Origin: Meconema thalassinum
Taxonomy: Eukaryota; Arthropoda; Insecta; Orthoptera; Tettigoniidae
Assembly: GCA_946902985.2 (NCBI GenBank)
Contig: OX336388.2
Location: forward strand, 1,502,654,545-1,502,718,544
DNA: 64,000 bases
Direction: 5' to 3'
Positions 10,708 through 20,382 of the stretch are shown here, piece after piece; position 1 is the stretch's first letter, and each line of letters begins with the position of its first letter. The notes below the pieces were generated by a model. That model saw only the letters and a program-made list of their open reading frames with translations, was not told where the DNA came from and did no database searches. Position numbers and translations under genes: made by a program.

Positions 10708-11921
10708 CATTAAGGTCTGAGTATTGTAGTTGGTCTTGAACTGGCGGGTTTTGTGCGGGGCGTCGATAGTGAACTTATTAAAGTTACGGAGGAGTTGCTG
10801 GACATCATACCACTCAAAGGCACAACAGGCGAAGATATTTTTCAGGCTGTGGAGGACGCTATTGAGTCTGTGGGTTTGCAGCGGCAAAGCTAGTTTTCTG
10901 TAACAACTGACAGTGCGCCGTCCGTGCGGGGGTCGAAAATAGGTTTTATCACTCGACTTGAAGCGAAGTTGGATAGTATGAACGTTATGTTGTACTCAAT
11001 ACACTGCTTCATGTATCAGGAGACACTTTGCGCTAAAGCAGCAAAGCTCGGTGACGTTATGCAAGTGGTAGTTCCCATTGTAAATTTAGTTCGGCAGCAT
11101 GGCTTGAATCATCACCGATTCAAAGAATTTCTAGCGTCTGTCGTTGCCGAATGTTGTGATGTTCCCTACCATTGTGAAGTGAGATGGCTCAGCAGAGGTG
11201 AAGTATTGCGTAGGTTTTTTGTTTTAAGAGAGGAAATCAGTCTATTCATTGACATGCTTGGTAAGCGAGAGCCGAAAATTTCTGATCCTCATTGGATAGC
11301 GGACCTAGCATTTTTGACCGATATTACAGGGCACCTCAACGATTTAAATGTGTCAATGCAAGGTAGGGATCACCTGATGCGGATTTCTGTGACAACATTA
11401 TGGCATTTAAAATGAAACTGCAGTTGTGGAAAGCCCAATTATAAATCAGGAATACAGTGCATTTTCCAAACCTGGAATCCGTCCGCGAAGAAGCCGACTT
11501 TGACCAGTACGTGAGTGTTATTGATGACTTATTGAAAGAGTTTCCTTCCAGATTTCTAGAACTTGCAAAACTTCAGCCTGTTTTTGATTTGTTTGTCAAG
11601 CCATTTTCAATCTCTGTAACTAAGGTTCCGCATGAGTTTCAAATGGATCTTATAAATTTGCAATGTAGCACATGACTTAAGGATATTTTTAGCTCTGTGA
11701 AACTATTGCCCGATTTCTACTCAAAATTACCGCAGCAAGAATATCCAAAATTGCACAGGCAGGCCGCACAAGTGTTATCAGTGTTTGGAACAACGGATGT
11801 CTGTGAAACGTTTTTCTCTGCATCGAAACTAACAAAATCTCGGCATCGCGCTCGGATGTCTGACGATAACCTGCGGAACAGGCAACGGTTGATTGTCTCA
11901 AAAGCAATCGTACCGAACATT

Positions 11922-12326
11922 AATAATAGGCCTAATAATAATAATAATAACAATAATAATATCGTATGGCCTCTGCTGCCGGGTGCAAGCTTGGTTATTT
12001 GACACCCAAAGGGTAGCTTGCATGTCGAATTTCGTTGTTCCTTGAAGCACTATGAAAGTCAAGGAGGTTAGATATCTAAGCTCCTTGAACACCATTGCGC
12101 TTTCTAGTAGAGAAATGAACTTTGTGTTGGCGGAAACTCCCTAGATTTTGCCATTATGGACACGGCTTACTGAATTCATATGGGTTCTTTGACATGCCAA
12201 CATCGTATGACATACGTGTCGTAATTTTTGCCGCCTTTCAAAAATCACTTACCACGGCCAGGAGCGAACTTACAAGTTTGAGGTTTGTAGACCGACACGT
12301 TAACCACTCACCCATCGTGGCAAGCT
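11922..12326 (-). repeat. tRNA-derived SINE with (ATT)n tail
   Basis: This 405-bp insertion in the hAT gene lies between direct repeats GTACCGAACATT (11910-11921 and 12327-12338). Read on the minus strand it opens with a tRNA-like head (A-box-like TGGGTGAGTGGTTAAC, B-box-like AAGTTCGCTCC) and ends in an ATT-rich tail. It has neither the head nor the CCGTGGTTTCC core of the other SINEs here, so it is a third family. Confidence 0.75.
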
Positions 12327-12452
12327 GTACCGAACATTGAACATACAGGTATTGTAAATATGAAAACAAGGAAAATAAAAATGTGACCAAAATTGCATTG
12401 TCATAAAATATGAGTCCTATGATACCTTATCAATATTTCTAATTGTTTTAAT

Positions 12453-12857
12453 TCTGGACACCTCGTGGTGTAGCGGCTAGCATTCTTGGATGTTGCCCTG
12501 GAGGTCCAGGTTTCAATCCCGGCACTGCCAAGAAATTTAATTCTGATCTGAGGGCGGAACTGGGAACACTCAGCCTCATGAGACAAAACTGAGAAGAGGT
12601 GGGTTCGATTCCCATCTCAGCCATTTTGGAAGTTGTTTTCCGTGGTTTCGCACTTCTACTCCAGGCAAATGCCGGGACGGCTCCTAAATTAAGGCCACGG
12701 CTGCCTACTTCCCAGTCCTCACCTGGATTACAAATACACACACTAATACAGCCACCATAATTACACAGATTATCACACAAATTCTATACTCACACCCAAG
12801 TACAAGGGGCTACATTATCACGATGTCGCAAAGCCACTACATCAATCAACAACAAGA
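12453..12857 (+). repeat. tRNA-derived SINE, best preserved CAA-tailed copy
   Basis: The flanks are AATTGTTTTAAT (12441-12452) and AACTGTTTTAAT (12858-12869), a 12-bp duplication with one mismatch. The head has TGGTGTAGCGGCTAGCAT (A-box type) and GGTTTCAATCC (B-box type). A second B-box-like GGGTTCGATTCCC lies about 100 bases on. The CCGTGGTTTCG core and a CAA-rich tail follow. It lies inside the hAT element and is the reference copy for the fragments at 1475, 1890, 40821 and 41666. Confidence 0.75.
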
Positions 12858-13131
12858 AACTGTTTTAATGCTAAGCACGTAATCTTCAAGTGCCGGTACG
12901 CGGAGAAACACGTGAACAAAATGTAGAAGTTTCGGACAGCCTACACATTGGAAAAATAGTTTGTTTGTTTGTTTGTTTACATTACGCCCAGTTCGAAGGC
13001 GATCACAACTTGAATCGGTCCAACGCACCGGCAGTCAGGGCAGGTAGCCTAGCCGTGAGAGGACTGCCGGAGTGCGGCGCAGCGCAGTTGGCACACCGAG
13101 GTTGCAAAGCCTGGCCGCCCCTGAGCTACGG

Positions 13132-13635
13132 CAATCGAATAAGCGAAATTCCACTAAATTGAATATACTGTATTTCCATCATTCGAGAAGCAGTCGCAGA
13201 GCAAAAGTATATCAAAAGCCTCATTGTTTAGCCTTTATGGACGCCATTCAATCCCAATTCAAGCACTAAATGAGCACTGCGTAGGCTAGAACAAACTCCT
13301 CCCCAAGGTTTATGAAACCTCTTCAGCGTTTTGGATGTCACCGGAGCTGTGGAAAGGATCTCTATCGAAAAACAAATCGTACTCACTTATGCAAGAAATG
13401 GCAAAGCAAATATATTGGCATGGACATTACTTCAGAACCAAGAGGCAAAATATGAGCAAATCTGATGCTCATGGCATCGTACTATTGTCTAATCCTCAGT
13501 TAACCAGCCCCTTCAACATACCATGGAGTGGGTCTAGCCAACACCATTCGAAAACTATAGGCTACAAATAATGTCACGTTGATGCTGCTTGTTATAAGTT
13601 AATTTCTTCTTGCTTATTCCATCCAGATATGTACT
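13132..13635. other. Putative pickpocket intron flank, unassigned
   Basis: About 500 bases between the hAT target duplication and the pickpocket exon. I find no further channel exon and no recognisable repeat. Confidence 0.4.
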
Positions 13636-13843
13636 CAACTGTTTCTGGAACCGTAGTGCTCTGGACCAGGACACCCGATTCTGATCACAGATGACGACGG
13701 CAGGGAACGGGAGCTCAGCGATGGGGTAATTAGTGCCTTCCACCACGGTCATTGTGGGACTATTCTTGTAGCGAGTGGCAACCTCCAGACACATGAAGGA
13801 GGCTCCAGACACTGCTAGTGTGCACAGTCCTGCCCATAGCAAC
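13636..13843 (-). CDS. Pickpocket-type DEG/ENaC channel, exon with first membrane segment
   Basis: The exon starts at 13843, right after a CCCTGTTTCAG acceptor. It encodes a hydrophobic first membrane span (LLWAGLCTLAVSGASFMCLE) followed by VATRYKNSPTMTVVEG. Then comes ELPFPAVVICDQNRVSW, the FPAVTIC-type motif that opens the extracellular domain of pickpocket/ENaC sodium channels. It completes the split Arg codon left by exon 19548-19697. The 3' end is uncertain: CAGTTGA|GTACAT at 13636 is a weak donor, and the frame stays open to 13558. Later exons (cysteine-rich ectodomain, second membrane span) are not seen to the left. Orthology within the pickpocket family was not decided. Confidence 0.85.
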
Positions 13844-14101
13844 CTGAAACAGGGAACAGTTATTGTTAAACTGTTCCTACAGACACTGCTAGTGTGCACA
13901 GAACTGCCCATAGCCACCTGAAACAGGGAACAGTTATTGTGATACTGTTCCTAAAGACACTGCTAGTGTGCACAGTCCTGCCCATAGCAACCTGAAACAG
14001 GGAACATTTATTGTTATACCGTTCCTACAGACACTGCTAGTGTGCACAGTCCTGCCCACAGCAACCTGAAACAGGGCACAGTTATTGTTATACTGTTCCT
14101 A
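13806..14101. repeat. 74-bp tandem repeat, four copies, over a splice acceptor
   Basis: CAGACACTGCTAGTGTGCAC and its following bases recur at 13806, 13880, 13954 and 14028, exactly 74 bp apart. Four units end at 14101. Each unit contains GCAACCTGAAACAGGG or a close variant, the reverse complement of the pickpocket acceptor and first exon bases. The leftmost unit overlaps the real exon; the other three are intronic copies with a few substitutions each. Confidence 0.9.
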
Positions 14102-14807
14102 CTGAACCCTTAAATATAAGACCATATTTAAGTCTTCAAATATTTTATTTCTTCAGCTCTGATATAGCCCAGTTGAGGAAACTGATGGTCATATTTTGTA
14201 ATAGTAGTCTGTCTGGTTGAACAAAGTATCCTGTCGATGTCGTTAGCAAGACCAACGGCCAAGCCAAATATAATCGATTCTGAGAAAGGGGAAATGCTGT
14301 TGCGAGATGAAAGTCCGTTGCTTATTTCAAACGAGAAGTCGATTTTCCTTGTCTGGAGGATGTTAGAGTGAGAGCGTAGAGTCCAGGTAGCAACCGGGTC
14401 ACGACCTACGTCATATTGGAGGAGGAGTTCACCACCTAAATATTTCAAATTATTTGAATGAACAGCCAATAACATCAGGACGCTACTTTTTGAAAGCATG
14501 GATATTTGCCCGCGAAATCAAGAAATGTGTGTTGCCACGATGCGATTTTTTGCACGTGTGTGTCAATCGAAAGTGCTGATTTTTACGAGTTGATTGAGAT
14601 GTATCCGAAGTCTGTGGGACAATTATTAAGAATTATTGCGGAGTGAGTTACCCGTTCCACATGGTGTTGTGATAAAACATATAAATACTACGGTCTGTGA
14701 ACAGACATTACACTTGATTTTCTGAATCTGAGACGTTTCTAGGGTGTTACTCTGTCCGAGCACGAGGCACTTTGATACTTTAACTTTTTGCGAGTGCTAT
14801 GGAAGCA
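14102..14807. other. Pickpocket intron sequence, unassigned
   Basis: Intronic on the minus-strand gene model. A 123-codon minus-strand open frame at 14128-14499 has no family motif that I recognise and is probably chance. Confidence 0.4.
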
Positions 14808-15250
14808 TTTGATTTAAGCTTTGAACATTTGTGTGGCCGCCATTACGTTTCCGTCAAGATGGCGGCGATATAAAACATGACACTGGGGTGCCCTTTGCTA
14901 GTACTACCTCTGTACCAAATTTCGTTCCATTCGGTTTCACCGTGTTCGAATTAATAGGGGCAATCGATGTTCACACAAAGATGGCCGCCATCCGCAAACT
15001 ATTAGGCTGATGACCTATTAGTTTGCTCAAAGGATGCTGCCCCCATAAAGGTATTTTGTTGCAAAATTTGGTAGAGATCGGATGATTAGGTTAGTCGTAA
15101 TTTGATTTAAGCTTTGAACATTTGTGTGACCGCGATTACGTTTCCGTCAAGATGGCGGCGATATAAAACATGACACTGAGGTGTCCTTTGCTAGTGCTAC
15201 CTTTGTACCAAATTTCGTTCAATTTGCGCTCACCGTGTTCGAATTGATAG
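14808..15250 (+). repeat. Direct repeat of about 150 bp, 293 bp apart
   Basis: TTTGATTTAAGCTTTGAACA opens nearly identical blocks at 14808 and 15101. Both continue through TTACGTTTCCGTCAAGATGG, GTACCAAATTTCGTT and CACCGTGTTCGAATT. The spacer also has a related AAGATGGCCGCC segment. It looks like a repeat unit of an unclassified element inside the pickpocket intron. Confidence 0.7.
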
Positions 15251-15337
15251 GGGGGGGGGGGAGACATTCAGAGTACACACACTCACACACACACACAGAC
15301 TCACACACACACATACACACACACAGACAGACACACT
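15250..15337. repeat. G run and (AC)n microsatellite
   Basis: A run of about 11 G's is followed by imperfect AC/CA repeats broken by TC, GA and CAGACAG, at the end of the second 14808-type unit. Confidence 0.85.
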
Positions 15338-16438
15338 TTTTTTCGCCCTGTAGTGATCTCATAAGTCTACTTTCATTTTTTGCAAAAATCGAAAGTAGGC
15401 TAAAAATGTAATATCAGAAAACACTATAGCCAATGCGACCATGCTCTGACCTCGGAATATTCTCAAATTTTAGATGGAGATGTGCTGTTGCGGTGGCTTC
15501 TCGAATGACGTGGAGATAGCTTTGTTGTAACACACGTACAGCCACCTGTGTGCCAAAGTGTGAGACTGATTGCACTCAAAGATAATGAAAAAGATACCGA
15601 ACATGTAAGTTCAAAATCACTCATTGGTAAAACTGGCTAAATGCACCTGCCTGGACTGAAAGAGATTCCGGTTCGAATCCCGGATGTGGTCACCCTTTCA
15701 AGTCTTACTCAACAAATATGACCGATCCATGGAGAGCATGTCTATGCTCAAAAGAAAATTTTAAATATAGCTACTCAATTAAATGTACGGTACATGATTC
15801 ATCATACAGTGTATTGTGTTGTTGATGCCTCTATATAGACGTATAAAAACTTGCACACCGAGTTGAGTTCCCGCGTCGCAATGTTACTAGCCTTTCAAGA
15901 TACGAGTGCCACTGAACTTTGCTACACCAGAGTTTGTTGTTTATAGCAGCAGGAGCCTTACGGGACGATGAGGGGGACACACCGATGACGGTGTACAGTC
16001 TGCACATAAGTCAGACAGCAATGCGCACGCTACTTGTGTTAGACAGAAGCTATATTGTGAATTATGAACGAAAATAACAATTAATAAGAATGGTGTGTTT
16101 CTAACAGCCCAGCTAAGCGTAAGAGGAGCACATGTCACCACGGAGAGAAGAACGATGACAGACTACTGGAGCCGAGTAATATCCTACCCACCCGACTGTA
16201 CTTGTCAACCAAGCTGGCCGATTACGTAACACAAGAAAAACAATTAGTTCCCACCTCGACCGCCGCACCGGCACTCCTATCTTTAAAGGCTAGAATTGTG
16301 AAACACATGGATAGCTGTCTGGACGTTAAGATAGTTCTTGATTACGCCCAAACCGGCCCAAACTCGCCACTCAGTGTAAGTACTCGTAGTTCCAGCAGAC
16401 GTCGGCCATATACCGTATATTGTTACCGTACGGACTAA
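15338..16438. other. Pickpocket intron sequence with a SINE-head remnant
   Basis: Mostly unassigned. Around 15625-15692, CTGGCTAAATGCACCTGCC followed by GGTTCGAATCCCGG looks like a tRNA-derived head (A-box and B-box types) of a degraded SINE; a related head occurs at 19925-19998. Confidence 0.45.
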
Positions 16439-16467
16439 TGAAGAAGAAGAAGAAGAAGAAGAAGAAA
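16439..16467. repeat. (GAA)n microsatellite
   Basis: About eight GAA/AAG units in a row. Confidence 0.85.
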
Positions 16468-16529
16468 ACTAAGGGAAGTTACCGTAAATTGTTAGTTTTC
16501 TTCTTCAAGAATCCGTAACAATATATATA

Positions 16530-19328
16530 TTGAACCCTTATTATTATTACCATATAATAATGTTTCATGTTTTATTGTATGCCGTATTGGAAATATCAGT
16601 AAGGCAGGATGAAGTCGCTACTTGATGTTGCAAGATTTCGAGCACTTGAAAACAAGGGAGCTATATTTAAACAGTTCTTGGAAATGACGGGTCAGTGGAC
16701 GGAACGCGTAGCGTTACCAGTGACGTAGGGAGTCCAGGCACCTTTGTCTGAGCAGGCAAGAGAGAGAGCGCAGAGTCCGAGCAAGCGAGAAGGGAGATGA
16801 TTTGTGACGTCAAGAGGGCGGAGTCTGTGGAATGATAGCAACGAATTAAACTTGAATCGACGAATCAGAAATGACAACGCCACTTTCAGCGGGAATAATG
16901 CTGGGTATCAAAAAGCGATGGAAATCGATACTGGATTAATCCACGGCGGGATTTTATTCCACATGGCAGATCTGTAACCTGCATGAAAAACGATGATCAA
17001 TGATACCACTCGCAAGTCTGTAAGCCAATTTCTAAGATTTATTGTCAAGTTATTGTTCCCACCCTTGTGAGTTATGCCTTTTCTGTATAAATTAGGTCAC
17101 TGTGCAAGCCTAAGACATTCTACTTTGTGGTCTCTGAGGAGACAGGTTACTTCTACTTTTGCGTCTCACGAGAGAAGTCCACGACACTTTATTATTGAAT
17201 CTCTGATGAGATATTATTCTGCATTTGAACTTAATTATTTGAGCAGGCATTGGTCTGACTACATTAACTTTTCAAACACTTTAAATATTACTGTGAAATG
17301 TTTATAGCGTGTGATATGTTGCGTATGACATTAGAGCATAAATTGCTAATTAGGGAAATTGTCGCCGAGAGTAATTGCATAGGACTATGAGTGAAAATAG
17401 TAACTCTGTTCGCAATTCTAGTAGGAGATAATAGTGAATTTGTAATTAATTTGAACATTTTATTTTAACAAGAAAGATATCAAGATGATTGGCACCTGGC
17501 CAATAACCGGAGTGATGACCATTCGATTTACCGCTGCAGTGGTGATGGCTGAGTAAACATCCGATTGGATCATGCACGGTGACGTACGCTGAGGGTGATG
17601 TTGCAGATATGGTTGAGTACTAAACATTGAATTATTCAATTATGTAGATAGATTTTGGCATGGGAACATTGTATATATTTTGCTTGATATTTTAATTGTT
17701 AGATTGTTAGATTTTAGGGTTCCGACACTCAGAAGTAAATGTGTAATGACGCGTGACTATTTGTTTGATATATTTGTGTTTTATTAAACGTAATATAATC
17801 CATTTACTGCGTGTACATGCTGTGATTATTCGATTTATGTGAACATGAGGCACGGAGCGGGTGATAAGTGAAGCTGAATTAGTGTAACGATAAAATTAGA
17901 TACGGGGGGACTTGAGCTACTTTGTGTTGCTGTTTATATTTGAACCGGCATTTTATTGTGTTGCCGAGTTGCAACGATTTTGGAAATAACCATCCGTTCT
18001 TATTACAATTTGATTGATGATTTATATTTGCTGGTAATTATTTCGATTCTACAGTCGAATGCTTAGATCAGACGCGCTGGGAGTGTGGAATATTTTATGT
18101 GATTTTTATTTCTAGGTGATTGTCAAACCCAAACGTGTGATGTTTGTTGGTGTGTCAATTCGTGTGTATTTGAATTTGCGTGGAGGAATCTGGCATGGTG
18201 TCCAATTCATTGACTGCAGCACGACGGATGGCAGGTGATGCCTTACGAAGACCCTGGCCAGCCCAAACGAATCTTGTAATTCCAAATGGGAATTATTGGG
18301 GTTATATTATTTTGTGACACACATACTTAGCTGGAGTAAAGCTGTGAATCTTCGTTTCTTGGAGCCGTGCAGGGCAGGCCCGAGATATTTGTTTACACAC
18401 GTGGGTGATTGACAGGCGGCAGCAAGGGTCCACAAGCGAGCGCTGATTTAAGATATGCGACACTAATGAGGCGAGGGGAATGGCCAGGCCTGACCCAGAA
18501 GTTAAATTCAGCATTCCTGTTCTGTTTAAACCCTGAGTTATTAAAGGGGAGATCTTCACGCCCAAAACCGTAATCTCATGTATCGCGATCAAATGAAATA
18601 TTTGTTTGTTGTAAATATTTGCCGTTTGAGCAGTGTGATTTTGTATTCAATTTAATGATTTGATTTTGTATTTGACACCGTGTAGTGTGTTTTAATAAAA
18701 ATGACACCCGGTCATTTCGTTGTTTTCTGTAGCGTAGTCACGTCAGTTATACATGTGTTATTTTGTGAAGTCCGGTTTGAGGCAATCTTTGTTGTGCTTT
18801 AGCACATGAGTCCAGATTTCACACGGAAATCTATGTTGTAAATATTTTAAGTTAGCGAGTGTCGGCATTGTATTTTCTTGTAATGTTTAGTTCCCATAGC
18901 TAATCTATCTCTTCACATACGGATTCGCAGCTTGACGGGTTCGCATAATGGTCACGAATCACGTATAATAGTACTCATATCATATTTGGCATGCATTCAT
19001 CATCACTCACGCACATGATTTGTAGGAATGACAGGACAAGTCTCAGTTCCTGAATTGTTTGAAATCTCTAGGGAGAGATATTATGTGAATATTTATTAAT
19101 AATTGCGGGTGTAACATTAAGGGAGATGTTTTTATTTTGCTATTCGTTATTTTTGAGCTGTTAATAAATTTTGTTTTGTTTATTTTGGCTTCACTTTTCC
19201 TTTCTTTATGCCATATATTTAGTCTATGTTGCCTTGTATTTTGATAAGAAGCACATTTAGCAACTTCGTTAGGAAACAAAACACTACCCCGAAACAGAGT
19301 CTCATAAAAGCTTCTCGCAAGGGTTCAA
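16530..19328. mobile_element. Possible TA-flanked TIR element in pickpocket intron
   Basis: TTGAACCCTT at 16530-16539 is mirrored by AAGGGTTCAA at 19319-19328, and both are flanked by TA. That would fit a 2.8-kb Tc1/mariner-like non-coding element, but the inverted repeat is only 10 bp and no transposase frame exists inside. The interior is AT-rich with no ORF that I recognise. It could equally be a chance match. Confidence 0.3.
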
Positions 19329-19547
19329 TATATAATAGGCATATATATATCTTAATCACATGTAATGTATTCCAGATTATTTTTCACATAATCCAATAAT
19401 TGGAATTGCTGTATTTTGTGTTAACCGACTGAAATCTACAATATTAATTGTTAATAAGGCAATGGCTTCAACGCTACCTTTAAAACCGCGAGAGATTTTG
19501 CATGTTTCTGATGAATACAATAGGTCTATAAGCTTTTCTTTGCTCAC

Positions 19548-19697
19548 CTCTCACTCCAGTGACGACCATCCTCCACGATGTACCGCAGACCATGCAGTGA
19601 GGTGTTGACACAGTATTCTTTAAGAAAGTTGCCAAGCCGATTTAATGTATGGCGCCGGGCACCAGACAGGTTCCGCCTCCTCAGCAGTTGGGGCATC
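19548..19697 (-). CDS. Pickpocket-type DEG/ENaC channel, N-terminal exon
   Basis: A 150-bp exon on the minus strand lies between a TTCTCCAG acceptor (just above 19697) and a GTGAGC donor (19547-19546). From the second base it reads MPQLLRRRNLSG and on to LKEYCVNTSLHGLRYIVED and HWSER. The cytoplasmic motif EYC-NTS-HGLRY is characteristic of pickpocket channels just before the first membrane span. The final AG joins the first G of exon 13843 to give Arg-Leu-Leu-Trp in phase, across a 5.7-kb intron. The ATG one base into the exon may be the initiator if the upstream exon is 5' UTR; otherwise coding continues upstream, beyond what I can see. Confidence 0.85.
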
Positions 19698-20382
19698 CTG
19701 GAGAATAACATTAGAGAGTACCGGTATTGTAGTTATGAGGCACATCATAGGCATCAATCCTCGTGTATGAGCGAGTGCCGAATTTCAGACAGCTATCCTT
19801 TCAAAGAAGGGTGACTGAGAAGTGTACTGTATAAGAAGAAGGAGAAGAAGCAATAAACTCAGGAACTTACTCCACAGTGTCGTCTTCATCTAAGATTCGG
19901 AAATGAGTCCTAGGTTGAGACCATGGGAGTGTAGTTGGCTAATGCACCTGCCCAAAAAGTAGGAGATTTGAATTCGAATCCCAACTCCGGATTAATTTTG
20001 CGGTCTTACCTAACGGTAAATAGGTATGTGTAGTCCTTATTTTGAAAAACAAATCCACCATTTTTTTTACCTAGCCCACACACCTCATTACCAGTGGCGT
20101 ACGCAGGATTTCTTTATGGTTTCATCCATATATTACGGTAGTTGTGTCCATTATTAAAATGATATTTCGATTATTATTCATAAAAGCTAATAATTAAATA
20201 AACATTCTCTTTGGATGAAAACTATTTTAATTATATTTTCCAATACCGGAACAATAAATTGTTGAATATTCAATTGTTTATAGAATTATATATAAAACAG
20301 CAATTAAATATTAAAACTGAAATGATGCAGAGGTATCATCAATTCATCATGTCCATACGTGACTGCTTATAACAGTGATATT
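19698..20382. other. Upstream of pickpocket exon; SINE head and possible hAT end
   Basis: The interval holds a tRNA-like SINE head near 19925-19998 (TTGGCTAATGCACCTGCC, TTCGAATCCC). CAGTGGCGTACGCAGG at about 20092 resembles a hAT terminus, but I found no partner end. The remainder is AT-rich and unassigned. An upstream pickpocket exon was not found. Confidence 0.4.

Larger units (their letters stand above)
3424..10738. mobile_element. 31-bp-TIR DNA element inserted in the hAT gene
   Basis: The ends are perfect inverted repeats starting CAAGACCAACTACAATACTC and running 31 bp once the internal Harbinger insertion is ignored (left 3424-3451 plus 9577-9579 and the next bases; right 10708-10738). 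The flanks carry a 7-bp duplication AACTGGC (3417-3423, 10739-10745). Without the insert it is about 1.19 kb and has no long open frame, so it is non-autonomous. CA-starting 31-bp TIRs with a 7-8 bp duplication recall the P superfamily, but no transposase domain is recognised. A CTAIGCK-like string near 9765 is only a weak hint of a THAP finger. Confidence 0.75.
2776..12386 (+). pseudogene. hAT transposase (GTF2IRD2/ZBED-like), split and inactivated
   Basis: The coding parts are 2776-3020, 3116-3423, 10746-11921 and 12339-12386. The first part holds a BED-like zinc-finger start (KKEWEQLFLISHNE) with a frameshift near 2905 and a stop. A 95-bp intron with GTAAGT and TTGACAG ends (3021-3115) joins in frame to the next block. 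That block has the RNase-H-like start DESTDITDVAQLA. After the insertion come TTDSAPSVRG and EVRWLSRGEVLRRFF. The C-terminal dimerisation block reads CETFFSASKLTKSRHRARMS. Removing the 3424-10738 element with one copy of its duplication joins QLA to GFVRG in frame. Removing the SINE at 11922-12326 restores the natural C-terminus, ending at 12386. Further stops (near 10891 and 11443) and a frameshift near 11385 show that it is dead. Confidence 0.85.
2500..13123 (+). mobile_element. hAT DNA transposon carrying nested insertions
   Basis: The element is bounded by a perfect 8-bp target duplication, AGCTACGG, at 2492-2499 and 13124-13131, the size typical of hAT. Its ends are imperfect inverted repeats: CAGAGGTGGCCA on the left against CAGGGGCGGCCA read inward from the right. 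Both belong to the CAG-start type common in hAT elements. It encodes a broken GTF2IRD2/ZBED-like transposase. Subtracting the element at 3424-10738 and two SINEs leaves about 2.5 kb, a normal hAT size. It sits on the 3' side of pickpocket exon 13636-13843, so presumably in an intron of that gene. Confidence 0.85.

Noticed and set aside
14128..14499. A 123-codon minus-strand frame in the pickpocket intron
   Set aside because: No family motif, no splice signals in phase with the channel exons, and composition like the surroundings.
15625..15692. A tRNA gene
   Set aside because: Only A- and B-box-like motifs are present; no cloverleaf with paired acceptor ends is visible. A similar head at 19925 suggests a SINE.
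20092..20110. A hAT terminus (CAGTGGCGTACG)
   Set aside because: No inverted partner with an 8-bp duplication was found in the window.
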